Shown piece after piece: positions 34,554-44,386 of a stretch of 64,000 bases of DNA. Location: NCBI GenBank assembly GCA_018830445.1, contig JAHJSN010000035.1, positions 1 to 64,000 of the forward strand. Reading direction: 5' to 3'. Source of the DNA: Alphaproteobacteria bacterium (GTDB taxonomy: Bacteria > Pseudomonadota > Alphaproteobacteria > Rhizobiales > Hyphomicrobiaceae). A program made the translations under genes and the position numbers. A model generated the notes under the pieces. That model was not told the origin of the DNA. It searched no databases and saw only the letters and a list, made by a program, of their open reading frames with translations. Each line of letters begins with the position of its first letter. Position 1 is the first letter of the stretch.

Positions 34554-35411
34554 GTGACCATTGAAGTTGGGGGCAGGGGGACAAGGAAGATTGGCTGGTT
34601 CGACGAGCTGAAACTTCGGACGGCGTCGGCGGTGCTTCTTGCTGCCTGCGCGCTTGGCGCGTTGTTTGCCGGGGTGGAGGCGTTTGGCGCGCTGGTTGCC
34701 CTTGTGGCGCTGGTGATGTGCTGGGAATGGGGGCACATCGTCAGGCGCGGCGGCGGCAGGGACGTTTCGTTCGTGGTGCATGCCTTGGCGGTTCTGCTGG
34801 CAATCCTGGCGGTGATTGTTGCCAATCTGGACTGGTCGCTGGGGGTGCTTGCCGCCGGCGCGGTGACGCTACTCGTACTCAATTTCCAGAGCGGTCCGGG
34901 GGTTTCGGTCCTGGGTGTGATATATGTCGGGGTTCCGGCGGTGGCACTGGTCTGGCTGCGCGGGGCGGAACCGTTCGGGCTTACCGCGGTGCTGTTCATC
35001 TTTTCCGTCGTTTGGGCGAGCGATATCGGTGCATTCGCCGGTGGCCGGCTGATCGGCGGGGTCAAGCTCTATCCCAGCATATCGCCGAACAAGACCTGGG
35101 CCGGGCTCATCAGCGGCGTCATCGCGGCAAGCTGCGTTGCGGTGGTCTTTTGGGGCGTTGTCGCGGAAGTGCCGTTTGGCTATCTGGTGGGGTGCGCGGC
35201 AGTCTTGAGTGTTGCGGCGCAATTGGGGGATCTGGCGGAATCGGCGTTGAAGCGGCTGTTCCGGGTCAAGGATGCCAGCGATCTCATTCCTGGCCATGGC
35301 GGGTTCATGGACCGGCTGGACGGAGTGGTGACGGCCGCAACGCTCGGTGTGGCCATCGGACTGGCGATCAACGGGGCGGCGCCGGCTCGGGCATTGCTGT
35401 TCGGCGCCTAA
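34554..35411 (+). CDS. cdsA: Phosphatidate cytidylyltransferase
   Basis: The 285-residue, eight-TM enzyme makes CDP-diacylglycerol for all phospholipids. The signature is the C-terminal 'SDIGAFAGGRLIGGVKLYPSISPNKTWAGLISGV' and 'RVKDASDLIPGHGGFMDRLDGV'. I choose GTG 34554 (AAAGG 9 bp before), which begins 13 bp after the uppS stop; the longer ORF start overlaps uppS in another frame. It sits between uppS and dxr as in many proteobacteria. Confidence 0.93.
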   Translation: MTIEVGGRGTRKIGWFDELKLRTASAVLLAACALGALFAGVEAFGALVALVALVMCWEWGHIVRRGGGRDVSFVVHALAVLLAILAVIVANLDWSLGVLAAGAVTLLVLNFQSGPGVSVLGVIYVGVPAVALVWLRGAEPFGLTAVLFIFSVVWASDIGAFAGGRLIGGVKLYPSISPNKTWAGLISGVIAASCVAVVFWGVVAEVPFGYLVGCAAVLSVAAQLGDLAESALKRLFRVKDASDLIPGHGGFMDRLDGVVTAATLGVAIGLAINGAAPARALLFGA

Positions 35412-35485
35412 TGCATCCGCTGCCGTCCGCCCTTGCGGCGGAGTCCTTGGCTGCGCGGGAATAACTCGGATTGAAGGATGGTTTG

Positions 35486-36730
35486 ATGGCTGCCGGCGCA
35501 GGCATGAGCGGTGTCGTTGATCTGGCTGGGCCCTCAGCATCGACGAAAACCGCCGAAGTTCGCCCGCAGCGGGTTACTGTTCTTGGCGCAACCGGTTCGA
35601 TCGGTGCGAGTACGCTCGATCTCATCAGTCGAAGCGGCGGGGCGTTCGAGGTCTTCGCGGTTACCGCCAATGCCAACGTTGAGGGTTTGGCGGCTTGTGC
35701 GCGTGCAAGTGGCGCGAAGCGGGCGGTGATCGGCGAGGAAGCGCTTTATGCAGCGCTGAGGGACGCACTTGAGGGTAGCGGCATCGAGGCCGCCGCCGGT
35801 GAAGGCGCACTCATCGAGGCCGCATCGGTTCCCGTCGACTGCACGATAGCCGCGATCGTGGGGGCTGCGGGATTGAGGCCGGCCTTGGCGGCCGTCAGGA
35901 CCGGGCGGCGTCTCGGCCTCGCCAACAAGGAATGCCTGGTTTCGGCCGGCGATATTTTCATGAACGAGGTCGAAAGCTCGGGCTGCGAGTTGATCCCGGT
36001 CGATAGCGAACATTCCGCAGCGTTCCAGGTGTTGCGCGGCACGCAGCCGGAGGCGATCGAGAAGATCATTCTGACCGCTTCGGGCGGGCCGTTCCGGGAC
36101 TGGCCATTAGAGCGCATTGTGAACGCAACCCGGGAGGACGCGCTCAAGCATCCCAACTGGTCGATGGGGGCGAAAATCACCGTCGATTCGGCAACGATGA
36201 TGAACAAGGGGCTGGAACTCATCGAGGCATTGCACCTGTTTCCGGTCACGACCGATCAGCTCGGCATGCTGGTGCACCGCCAATCCATCGTTCACTGTCT
36301 GGTTTCGTTCGTCGACGGATCGGTGTTGTCGCAAATGGCGGAGCCCGATATGCGCACGCCGATCGCGCTGGCCTTGTCGTGGCCGCGGAGAATGCCGGCG
36401 CCGACCAAGCGGCTCGATCTGACCCAGATCAGCCAATTATCCTTCGAACCTGCCGATGAAATACGTTTTCCTGCCATACGCATAGCGCGGGCGGCGATGG
36501 AGCGGGGCGGGTCGGCGCCGGCGGTGCTCAATGCGGCCAATGAGATTGCCGTGTCGGCTTTCCTTGACGGGCGGCTCAGGGTACCCGATATCGCCTCAAT
36601 GGTAGAGGAAACGCTTGGACGTGCCGACAAAGGTGGTCTGCTGGGGGAAGCCGACAGTCTGGAGGGCATCCTGGGTTGCGATAGCGAAGCTCGCCGATTG
36701 TGCGAAGAACTTGTTTCCAGGAAGGGTTAG
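35486..36730 (+). CDS. dxr: 1-deoxy-D-xylulose 5-phosphate reductoisomerase
   Basis: It converts DXP to MEP in the non-mevalonate isoprenoid pathway, supplying UppS. The 414-residue protein has the NADPH-binding 'VTVLGATGSIGASTLDLI', 'NKECLVSAG', the metal-binding 'IPVDSEHSAAFQVL', 'ILTASGGPFR', 'HPNWSMGAKITVDSATMMNKGLELIEA' and C-terminal 'VLNAANEIAVSAFLDG'. ATG 35486 has AAGGA 7 bp before. The stop is TAG in GGTTAG. Confidence 0.96.
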   Translation: MAAGAGMSGVVDLAGPSASTKTAEVRPQRVTVLGATGSIGASTLDLISRSGGAFEVFAVTANANVEGLAACARASGAKRAVIGEEALYAALRDALEGSGIEAAAGEGALIEAASVPVDCTIAAIVGAAGLRPALAAVRTGRRLGLANKECLVSAGDIFMNEVESSGCELIPVDSEHSAAFQVLRGTQPEAIEKIILTASGGPFRDWPLERIVNATREDALKHPNWSMGAKITVDSATMMNKGLELIEALHLFPVTTDQLGMLVHRQSIVHCLVSFVDGSVLSQMAEPDMRTPIALALSWPRRMPAPTKRLDLTQISQLSFEPADEIRFPAIRIARAAMERGGSAPAVLNAANEIAVSAFLDGRLRVPDIASMVEETLGRADKGGLLGEADSLEGILGCDSEARRLCEELVSRKG

Positions 36731-37091
36731 TGCTCCGCGTCCGAGGTCGGGTACCCAAACGCTTTCCTGGCAGCAGGTGGTAACCTGTTGGTTGCGTTCT
36801 GGATTCGCTTTCGATTGATGTACTTAGCCGGGTATCAAGCCTGAGACCCAGAGCGCTGGCTTAGCGAGGCAGATCGAACAACGGGGTTGAGAAACTCGTC
36901 AACCCGACAGGTTGCGGTCAACATAATGGCAGAGGCACGGTTTAAGACCGTGGTGAAAGGGAGGTTGCCCTGGCGCTGCGGTTGTGGATGGTTGGGCGGA
37001 ATCGATCCGCTGATCCCGCCGGTCTGGCAGGGTCAGAGCTCGCTGACTGAAATTTCCGGGCTCCTGGCCCGTTGAATAAGGACCATTGTTG
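36731..37091. other. dxr-rseP intergenic region, no gene seen
   Basis: No supported ORF; the 62-codon ORF at 36887-37075 has an unlikely composition and no ribosome-binding site. The segment begins TTAG-TGCTCCG directly at the dxr stop, reminiscent of the YTAR-TGTTCCG repeat ends, but no matching inverted arm is found. A promoter for rseP may lie here. Confidence 0.4.
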
Positions 37092-38516
37092 ATGGAATTC
37101 ATCACGTTATTTGCAAACAACCTGTCGTCTGCGGCGATCACCTTTCTGGGGTTCGTGTTCGCGCTGACGGTGGTGGTGTTCGTCCACGAAATGGGCCATT
37201 TCCTGGTTGCGCGCTGGTGCGGCGTGACGGTGACGACCTTTTCGATCGGGTTCGGCAGGGAAATATTCGCGTTCATGGACAAACACGGGACGCGTTGGCG
37301 CGTCGCGTGGATTCCGGCAGGCGGTTACGTGAAGTTCCTCGATGACGAAAACGCCGCGAGCGTGCCCGACCGGAGTGCCCTCGAGACGATGAGCGAGGAG
37401 CAGCGCAAGGGATCGTTCCAGTTGAAGCCCGTCTGGCAGCGGGCTGCCGTCGTGGTGGCGGGTCCGCTGGCGAATTTCATCCTGGCCATCGCGATTTTCG
37501 CTGGGTTCTTCTATGCGATGGGCGATAATCGGATCGAACCGCGCGCCGATTACATCGTGCCTGGAAGCCCGGCAGATACGGCCGGTTTCAAAGCGGGCGA
37601 CAGGATTCTTGCAATCGGCGGCAAGGAGATCCGCGATTTCGCGCAAATCAATGAAATCGTTTGGACTAGCCCTGGGCGCAAGCTGGCGTTTCTGGTTGAT
37701 CGCTCCGGCGAGGAAGTGGCGCTGACGGTGGAGCCGGTCCTGAAAGAGCGCAACGACTATATCTCGGGCAGGCACAAGCGTCCGACCATCGGCATCAACT
37801 TCGCTATCGAACCGGTGGTCGCTGGTGTGGTCGAAGGCGATCCGGCCGACCTGGCGGGGTTCCAGCCGGGTGACCGGGTGCTCCTGATGAATGGCCAGGA
37901 TGTCAATGATTTCAACAAACTCCAAGAGATCGTCGGGAAGAGCGAAGGACGCGAGATCAAGGTCGTGTTGCAGCGCGGGGCGAGGGAAATACATCTCGTT
38001 GTGACGCCGAAGATGATGTTCCCCGGCGAGACGGCGGCCGATCCGGCGCCACGGCCGTTGATCGGTATCCATAGCGCCATGACACCGGTGCATTCACGCC
38101 ATGTGGACGTCGGGATGATCGAGGCAGTGGGGCTGGGAACCGAGCGTACCTGGACGATTATCACCGGCACCTTGTCCTACATCGGCGACATCTTTGCCGG
38201 GCCCGGGGATTCCAGCCAGATCGGCGGCGTTGTGCGGATAGCGGACGCTGCGGGCAAGTTCGCGGCGCTGGGGTTCACCCAGCTGGTTCTGTTTACGGCC
38301 TTCATCTCGGTGAGTATCGGTCTTATCAACTTGTTTCCAATACCTATTCTCGATGGCGGTCACCTTATGTTCTACGCTTACGAAGCGCTTATGGGCCGAC
38401 CGGCGAACGAGCAGGTGCAGGAGTTCGGATTCCGGGTTGGGTTGGTGTTAATCCTGATGCTGATGTTTTTTGGGTTGTACAACGACCTGGGCATCCTGGC
38501 GCGATGGTTTTCGTAG
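37092..38516 (+). CDS. rseP: Site-2 protease RseP (regulated intramembrane metalloprotease)
   Basis: The 474-residue membrane zinc protease carries N-terminal 'HEMGH' (residues 32-36, HExxH), two PDZ domains ('IVPGSPADTAGFKAGDRILAIGGKEI' and 'VVEGDPADLAGFQPGDRVLLMNGQDV') and a C-terminal 'NLFPIPILDGGHLMFYAYEAL' with the third zinc ligand Asp. It cleaves membrane anti-sigma factors and residual signal peptides. Two PDZ domains match the E. coli-like form. ATG 37092 has AAGGA 10 bp upstream. Order dxr-rseP-bamA is conserved. Confidence 0.96.
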   Translation: MEFITLFANNLSSAAITFLGFVFALTVVVFVHEMGHFLVARWCGVTVTTFSIGFGREIFAFMDKHGTRWRVAWIPAGGYVKFLDDENAASVPDRSALETMSEEQRKGSFQLKPVWQRAAVVVAGPLANFILAIAIFAGFFYAMGDNRIEPRADYIVPGSPADTAGFKAGDRILAIGGKEIRDFAQINEIVWTSPGRKLAFLVDRSGEEVALTVEPVLKERNDYISGRHKRPTIGINFAIEPVVAGVVEGDPADLAGFQPGDRVLLMNGQDVNDFNKLQEIVGKSEGREIKVVLQRGAREIHLVVTPKMMFPGETAADPAPRPLIGIHSAMTPVHSRHVDVGMIEAVGLGTERTWTIITGTLSYIGDIFAGPGDSSQIGGVVRIADAAGKFAALGFTQLVLFTAFISVSIGLINLFPIPILDGGHLMFYAYEALMGRPANEQVQEFGFRVGLVLILMLMFFGLYNDLGILARWFS

Positions 38517-38893
38517 CCGGCGCAGAGACGAAAAAAGTTCCGTTGCGGCATCGCGGCAGAGGCATTTTTGATGGCCGGGGGTTGACGAGTTAACGGCTTG
38601 GAATTTGGGCAGGAATCGAGCATTGCGGGCTGTCTTTGGCAGGCCGCCTAGCGAATCAAAGTTAACAGGGGTCCGTCAAGGGTCGAATCAGGCCGGGTGA
38701 CGCATTCTTGCCACTTCCACAGCGCTTGCTGAATCGTTAATAACTTGGGGGATTGGTGTGTCGATTGCCGGAGGGGTACGGTGTTGCACTGTACAGGCGA
38801 TGGGCCCGCGAATGGAATTCGGGGAAAACCCGGTTACGACACGGGCCAACTGACTGCCGAGAGTTGGACCGTGAATTTTGGGGGATCGGCGGG
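38517..38893. other. rseP-bamA intergenic region, no gene seen
   Basis: This 377-bp stretch lacks a convincing ORF. The bamA ORF can be read back to 38753 (TTG), but that stretch has no signal-peptide or POTRA-like character. The sequence GAATCGTTAATAACTT near 38731-38746 is the most A+T-rich part and could be a bamA promoter region; no clear -35/-10 pair was found. Confidence 0.4.
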
Positions 38894-41308
38894 ATGAGGG
38901 CAGATCCGCGAATGTCAAAGCTTCGGATCAGGTTCGTGGGAGGCTTGAAGGCCGCCCTCATGCTCATTGTGGCGTCGTTTGTCACAGTGGCGTTTGATGC
39001 GGCCGTGGTTTCCGGACCTGCGCAAGCGCAGACGATCCGCGATATCCAAGTTTCCGGAAATCGCCGCGTCGAGCCGGAGACCGTTCGCACCTACCTTCAG
39101 TTGAAAGTCGGCGATGTCTACGATCCCGGCTTGGCGGACGCTTCGTTGCGGACGCTGTTCTCCACCGGGCTGTTCGCCGATGTGAGCATCGACGTGCAAG
39201 GGGCGGTGGTCACCGTCCATGTGGAAGAGAACCCGGTCATCAACCAGATCGCGTTCGAAGGCAATTACGAGGTCGACACCGATACGCTGGCCAGCGAAGT
39301 GCAGCTGAAGCCGCGTTCGGTGTTTACGCGCGCCCGCGTCCAGGCGGACGTGCAGCGCATTCTCGACGTCTATCAGCGCCAGGGGCGCTATGCGGCCTTG
39401 GTGGAGCCGAAGATCATCGAGCTCGAGCAGAACCGGGTGAACCTCGTGTTCGAAATCACCGAGGGTTCGGCGACCAAGGTCAAGGGCATCAATTTCATCG
39501 GCAACCGGGCGTTCACTGATTCGCAGCTGCGCGACATCATATCGACGACCCAGGCCGGTTGGTTCGACTTCCTCAAAGGTACCAGCGTCTACGATCCGGA
39601 CCGGCTCAATCTCGACCGCGAACTGCTGCGCCAGTACTATATGAAGAACGGCTATGCCGACGCGCGCATCATCAACGCCAACGCCGAACTGGACCGCGAT
39701 GGCTCCGGCTTCTTCATCACCTTCACGGTCGAAGAGGGCGAACAGTACGCGTTTGGCGCCATGAATATCGAAAGTTCCCTGCCTGAACTCGATAGCGGAT
39801 CGCTGCGCGGGGACCTGCTGACCTATTCCGGCTCGATTTACGATGCTTCCCTGATCGACAAAACGGTCGAGCGCCTGACCCTGGCGGTTGCCGAACGCGG
39901 TTTTGCCTTCGCTCGGGTTCGGCCTCGCACCACGCCGGATTTCTATAGCCGGACGATCGCCATCAATTACGTGATCGATGAGGGTCCGCGGATCTATATC
40001 GAGCGCATCAATATCTACGGCAACGAACGTACAAAGGATTATGTCATCCGCCGCGAGTTCCGGCTTGCGGAAGGCGATGCCTTCAATCCGCTGCTGGTCG
40101 ATCGGGCTGAGAAGCGCCTCAAGGGGCTCGGTTTCTTCAAGTCGGTGGAGATCAAGAAGCGTCCGGGGTCGGCGCAGGACCGCGTCATTCTGGACGTTGA
40201 GCTTGTCGAGCAGTCGACCGGTGAACTCTCGTTTGGTGCAGGCTTCTCCACCAGCGAGGGCGTCATTGGCGACGTTTCGATCTCCGAGCGCAACCTGCTT
40301 GGCAACGGTCAGTTCCTGCGGTTGCGCGTGGGTGGATCTTTTGAGCGAGCGCAGATCGACTTGAGCTTCACGGAGCCGCGCTTCCTCGACCGCAACCTGG
40401 CGGCCGGTTTCGATCTGTTCCACAAAGAGCTCGATCAGTCCGATACCTCTGGTTTCCGCAGCCGTAAGTCGGGCGGAACACTGCGGCTCGGGTTCCCGCT
40501 GGCGGAAGATCTCTGGGCACAGGCGAACTACACGCTGACCCGTGATGAAATCTTCGATGTCGATAATAACGCTTCGTTGGCAATTCGCGATGCCTGCGGT
40601 GACACCAATCTCAGTCCGCGCCTTCCAAGCGGACGGCCGGTAAATGATCCGTCGTGCGAAGACACCTCGTACTGGACATCGGCACTCGGCGGCAGCCTGG
40701 TCTATGATAAGCGCAATCATCCGTCGAACCCATCGAGCGGCTACTACCTGCAGGCTTCGGCTGATTTTGCCGGTGCCGGTGGTGATGTGCAGTACGTCCG
40801 CGTGCAGGGTGAAGGTCGCGCCTACTATCCGATAGCCGAGAAGATCACCCTGGTCGGGCGCGTTGTCGGCGGTCACATCGAAGGTTGGGGCGGGGATGAT
40901 GTACGTATCCTCGACCTGTACTTCCGTGGCGGGGAAACGGTGCGTGGCTTTGACCAGGCCGGTTACGGACCGCGCGATGCGCGCACCGGTGACTCTCTTG
41001 GCGGCCAGACGTTCTGGGCGGCCACTGCGGAAGTGCGTTTCCCGATCCCATTCATTCCCGACGAACTTGGTATCTCGGGTGCGGTGTTCGCGGATGCCGG
41101 TTCGCTGTTCAATGCTTCAGAGCGGGCCAAGGCCGTCGTCGATGCCAACGATCTGCTGGATGACGAGACGGTGCGTTCGTCGGTTGGCGGCAGCATCCTT
41201 TGGAACTCGCCTGTGGGTCCGCTACGTGTCGACTTCGCTCACGCCTTGAGCAAGGAAAGCTACGACGAAGAACAGTTGTTCCGCTTCGGCGCCTCGACGA
41301 AGTTCTGA
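38894..41308 (+). CDS. bamA: Outer membrane protein assembly factor BamA
   Basis: The 804-residue protein has a signal peptide ('AALMLIVASFVTVAFDAAVVSGPAQA'), five POTRA domains beginning 'QTIRDIQVSGNRRVEPETVRTYLQLKVGDVYD', and a C-terminal Omp85 barrel ('GELSFGAGFSTSEGVIGDVSISERNLLGNGQ', 'FRGGETVRGFDQAGYGPRD' with the RGF loop motif, and 'LFRFGASTKF' ending in aromatic F). It folds outer-membrane proteins in the BAM complex. ATG 38894 is chosen; ATG 38912 (GAGGG upstream) is an alternative. It precedes the lipid A genes. Confidence 0.96.
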   Translation: MRADPRMSKLRIRFVGGLKAALMLIVASFVTVAFDAAVVSGPAQAQTIRDIQVSGNRRVEPETVRTYLQLKVGDVYDPGLADASLRTLFSTGLFADVSIDVQGAVVTVHVEENPVINQIAFEGNYEVDTDTLASEVQLKPRSVFTRARVQADVQRILDVYQRQGRYAALVEPKIIELEQNRVNLVFEITEGSATKVKGINFIGNRAFTDSQLRDIISTTQAGWFDFLKGTSVYDPDRLNLDRELLRQYYMKNGYADARIINANAELDRDGSGFFITFTVEEGEQYAFGAMNIESSLPELDSGSLRGDLLTYSGSIYDASLIDKTVERLTLAVAERGFAFARVRPRTTPDFYSRTIAINYVIDEGPRIYIERINIYGNERTKDYVIRREFRLAEGDAFNPLLVDRAEKRLKGLGFFKSVEIKKRPGSAQDRVILDVELVEQSTGELSFGAGFSTSEGVIGDVSISERNLLGNGQFLRLRVGGSFERAQIDLSFTEPRFLDRNLAAGFDLFHKELDQSDTSGFRSRKSGGTLRLGFPLAEDLWAQANYTLTRDEIFDVDNNASLAIRDACGDTNLSPRLPSGRPVNDPSCEDTSYWTSALGGSLVYDKRNHPSNPSSGYYLQASADFAGAGGDVQYVRVQGEGRAYYPIAEKITLVGRVVGGHIEGWGGDDVRILDLYFRGGETVRGFDQAGYGPRDARTGDSLGGQTFWAATAEVRFPIPFIPDELGISGAVFADAGSLFNASERAKAVVDANDLLDDETVRSSVGGSILWNSPVGPLRVDFAHALSKESYDEEQLFRFGASTKF

Positions 41309-41847
41309 GAATTCCCATCGAGCCGGACTGTTACGATTTGACCGTTCGGCTCGATGTTTTGCATGCAACGGCACGATTGGCCGGATCGGCAGTTGGCATC
41401 CCGGTTTCCGGGGTTGCGGATTGTGCGCCGGCGTTGCCGGGTCGGCGACTTGATCTTCCTTCGGCGGCTCCCCTCGGATCGACTCGCTGGGTTGTGGAAC
41501 AAAATTGCAGCCGTTCGGACTGAGCCGGCGCCGGGGATGTTTTATGGCTTGATCAATATGCGGCAAGCACATTTCTCCGCAGTGTTTGCGATTCGATGGC
41601 ACTTAGCGGGTTGGGGGCGATATGATCGTCCGGTGCGGCCGTGGGTTGCCTGCTGGTCTCCAGATCACGGCATGATTTTTCCACGGGTTTCCGGTTGCGG
41701 TGCCTCGGGCCGGTGTTAAACACATAGCTACAAGCGACATGCGGCTGCCGTGGGGTTGACGCTGCGGAGCCGCTGCCAGTTCGTGATTGAAACTGCGACT
41801 TCGGATGCCGGTGGTTTGCGTGGATTGCGCGAGAGGCGGACACAAGC
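41309..41847. other. Long bamA-lpxD intergenic region
   Basis: This 539-bp gap has the bamA terminator at 41316-41360 and otherwise no gene I can support. No ompH/skp homologue, which many proteobacteria carry between bamA and lpxD, is present. The lpxD start has GAGAGG about 11 bp upstream; a promoter for the lpx operon presumably lies before it. Confidence 0.5.
41316..41360 (+). terminator. Intrinsic terminator after bamA
   Basis: CATCGAGCCG...CGGCTCGATG stem with a loop of about 20 nt followed by TTTTGC, 8 bp after the bamA stop. It separates bamA from the lpxD-lpxB group. Confidence 0.8.
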
Positions 41848-42900
41848 ATGGATCAACCGAATTTCTTCGATTGTGAGGGACGTTTTACCCTCCAGGAGTT
41901 GGCTGTCGTAACGTGTTCAGAGGTCCCTGCGGAATTTGCCAGCCTCGCTGGCTTGCGGGAGATTTTCAACGTACGTCCGCTCAATGAAGCCGGCGGCAGC
42001 GATCTGTCTTTTTTCGACAACCGGAAATATCTGGCACAACTCGAATCGACCAGTGCCGGCGCCTGCTTGCTGCACAGTGCGTTTGCCGACCGGGTGCCTG
42101 CTGGCACCGTTCCGCTTTTGACGCCGAAGCCATATCGGGCATTCGCACTTGCATTGGCCAAATTCTATCCGCAGGCCAAGTGGCCGACAGTCGCGGAGGC
42201 GGGCGGGCCTGTCGGTGTGGATCCGACAGCGCAACTGGAAGAAGGCGTGGTGGTTGAGACCGGCGCCATCGTCGGACCGGAGGCCCAGATCGGTTCGGGC
42301 AGCAGGATCGCAGCTGGTGCCGTCATCGGGCGGCGGGTGAGGATCGGGCGGAACTGCTATGTGGGGGCATTGGCGTCGCTGCAGCATACGCTGATCGGTG
42401 ACCGGGTCATCATTCACGCCGGCGCGCGCCTCGGGCAGGATGGATTTGGCTTTGCGATGGACCGGGAAGGGCATTTGAAGGTGCCGCAGATTGGCCGGGT
42501 CGTCGTGCAGAACGATGTCGAAATCGGGGCTAATTCAACGATCGACCGGGGCGCTCTGAAGGATACGATCATCGGTGAGGGGACCAAAATTGATAATCTT
42601 GTGCAGATAGGGCACAACGTGATTATCGGTCGGCACTGCGTTATCGTTGCCCATACGGGTATTTCCGGATCCACGCAACTCGGTGATTTCGTCGTGATGG
42701 GTGGGCAGTCCGGAACGGTCGGTCATATCAATATCGGGACAGGCGCGCAGGTGGCAGGCGCGTCACATCCGAAGGAGGACGTTCCTGCTGGGGCCCGGGT
42801 CGGTGGTACGCCGGCGCGGCCGCTGAAGCAATGGGGGCGCGAGCTTGCCATTCTGGCGAAACTCTCCAGATCCGGTGGCGATGGCGGCGCCAAAGGTTAA
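41848..42900 (+). CDS. lpxD: UDP-3-O-acylglucosamine N-acyltransferase
   Basis: It adds the second 3-hydroxyacyl chain in lipid A synthesis. The 350-residue protein has an N-terminal uridine-binding domain ('LSFFDNRKYLAQLEST') and a left-handed beta-helix of hexapeptide repeats ('VGPEAQIGSGSRIAAGAVIG', 'DNLVQIGHNVIIGRHCVIVAHTGISGSTQLG'), with the catalytic His in 'QIGHNV'. It starts the lpxD-fabZ-lpxA-lpxI-lpxB cluster. Confidence 0.96.
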   Translation: MDQPNFFDCEGRFTLQELAVVTCSEVPAEFASLAGLREIFNVRPLNEAGGSDLSFFDNRKYLAQLESTSAGACLLHSAFADRVPAGTVPLLTPKPYRAFALALAKFYPQAKWPTVAEAGGPVGVDPTAQLEEGVVVETGAIVGPEAQIGSGSRIAAGAVIGRRVRIGRNCYVGALASLQHTLIGDRVIIHAGARLGQDGFGFAMDREGHLKVPQIGRVVVQNDVEIGANSTIDRGALKDTIIGEGTKIDNLVQIGHNVIIGRHCVIVAHTGISGSTQLGDFVVMGGQSGTVGHINIGTGAQVAGASHPKEDVPAGARVGGTPARPLKQWGRELAILAKLSRSGGDGGAKG

Positions 42901-43017
42901 GTTGATTTGTAACCATGGTGACAGCGAGACCTCGCTCATTCATGGCAGTTCGGCGATTTAAAGGGTCACGTGTTCCTGCAAAATCGGAGCATATCGAGAT
43001 TGGAGATTTAGAAAACG

Positions 43018-43515
43018 ATGGACGATGTGAGTAGCAAATCCGAACTGGGAAGGGCGGATATCGTGCGAGTGATGAAGCTTCTGCCGCACCGCTATCCGTT
43101 CCTGCTGGTCGATGGCATCGACGAAATGGATGGCGACAACAGTGCGATCGGGCGCAAGAACGTCACCATAAACGAGCCGTTCTTCCAGGGGCATTTTCCG
43201 CAATATCCGGTGATGCCGGGCGTGCTCATCATCGAGGGCCTTGCGCAGACGGCGGGAGCGTTGTGCGTGCACAGTATCGGTGAGGACTACAAGGCGGAAC
43301 TCGTCTATTTCATGGGGATCGACAAGGCGAAGTTCCGGCGGCCTGTCGTTCCCGGCGATGTCTTGCACTATCACGTCAAGAAGATCCGTAACCGTGGACG
43401 GGTTTGGAAGTTCTACGGTGAGGCGAAAGTGAACGGTCAAGTCGCGGCGGAAGCGGAAATCAGCGCGATGCTGGCCGACACGGCGGAAGCACGGGCATTT
43501 GCGAGCAGTAAGTAA
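43018..43515 (+). CDS. fabZ: 3-hydroxyacyl-[acyl-carrier-protein] dehydratase FabZ
   Basis: The 165-residue hot-dog-fold dehydratase has '[14 protein letters not shown]', '[28 protein letters not shown]' with catalytic His59 and Glu73. It dehydrates 3-hydroxyacyl-ACP, competing with lpxA and lpxD for the same substrates, which fits its placement between them. It overlaps lpxA by one base (TAATG). Confidence 0.96.
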   Translation: MDDVSSKSELGRADIVRVMKLLPHRYPFLLVDGIDEMDGDNSAIGRKNVTINEPFFQGHFPQYPVMPGVLIIEGLAQTAGALCVHSIGEDYKAELVYFMGIDKAKFRRPVVPGDVLHYHVKKIRNRGRVWKFYGEAKVNGQVAAEAEISAMLADTAEARAFASSK

Positions 43516-44321
43516 TGGCTGACGAACAGATCCACGCCTCGGCGATCATCGAGGACGGAGCGCAGATCGGCGATGGGGTCAAAATAGGCCCCTATTGTCT
43601 TGTGGGCCCCGAGGTGATGCTTGGGGAGGGCGTGGAACTCGTTTCGCACGTCGTGGTGGCGGGACGCACGTCAATAGGCGAGCGCTCGAGGGTGTTCCCG
43701 TTCGCTTCGCTGGGGCACCAGCCGCAGGATCTCAAATACAAGGGCGAACCGTCGACGTTGAAGATCGGCACGGACTGCCTGATCCGCGAAGGCGTGACGA
43801 TGAATCCGGGAACCGTAGGCGGCGGGATGGCAACCACCGTGGGCAATCATTGTGCGTTCCTGGCGAATTCGCATGTGGGGCACGACTGCCGGGTCGGCAA
43901 GAACGTCATCTTTTCCAACAATGTCATGCTGGCCGGTCATTGCGAGGTCGGCGACTTTGCGATCATTGGCGGCGGAGCGGCGGTCATTCAGTACGCCCGG
44001 GTCGGGCCGCATTCCTTCGTCGGCGGAATGTCGGGTCTCGAAAACGATCTCATTCCTTACGGGATGGCGATTGGAAATCGCGCCTATCTATCGGGGCTGA
44101 ATATCATCGGCCTGCAACGGCGCGGATTTTCGCGAGATGAAATCCACGACCTGCGGCGGGCCTATCGCCTGCTGTTCGCCGCAGAAGGTACGCTACAGGA
44201 GCGTCTCGAAGATATTGCCGATGAGTTCAAGGATCACGTGACGGTTCAGGAAATCATCGGATTCATCCGCAGCGGTGGAAAACGGTCGTTGTGCACGCCG
44301 CGCGGCCAGAACGCGGGCTGA
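43515..44321 (+). CDS. lpxA: Acyl-ACP--UDP-N-acetylglucosamine O-acyltransferase
   Basis: First committed step of lipid A synthesis. The 268-residue left-handed beta-helix protein has 'HASAIIEDGAQIGDGVKIGPYCLVGPEV', 'FASLGHQPQDLKYKGEPSTLKIGT', 'NHCAFLANSHVGHDCRVGKNVIFSNNVMLAGHCEVGDFAIIGGGAAVIQ' (catalytic His in 'HVGHDC') and the C-terminal helical 'NIIGLQRRGFSRDEIHDLRRAYRLLF'. Translationally coupled to fabZ through TAATG. Confidence 0.97.
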   Translation: MADEQIHASAIIEDGAQIGDGVKIGPYCLVGPEVMLGEGVELVSHVVVAGRTSIGERSRVFPFASLGHQPQDLKYKGEPSTLKIGTDCLIREGVTMNPGTVGGGMATTVGNHCAFLANSHVGHDCRVGKNVIFSNNVMLAGHCEVGDFAIIGGGAAVIQYARVGPHSFVGGMSGLENDLIPYGMAIGNRAYLSGLNIIGLQRRGFSRDEIHDLRRAYRLLFAAEGTLQERLEDIADEFKDHVTVQEIIGFIRSGGKRSLCTPRGQNAG

Positions 44322-44386
44322 GCCGAAACGCGAGCGAGTTTCACGAGGCTCCCGAACAATTTCGGCAAGGATCGGTTCAAGCGGCG

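Noticed and set aside
36727-36860. TTAG-TGCTCCG at the dxr stop as a further YTAR hairpin element
   Set aside because: Only the left end resembles the repeat ends; no complementary arm or right-hand YTAR boundary was found.
36887-37075. 62-codon ORF between dxr and rseP
   Set aside because: No Shine-Dalgarno, atypical composition and no recognisable similarity.
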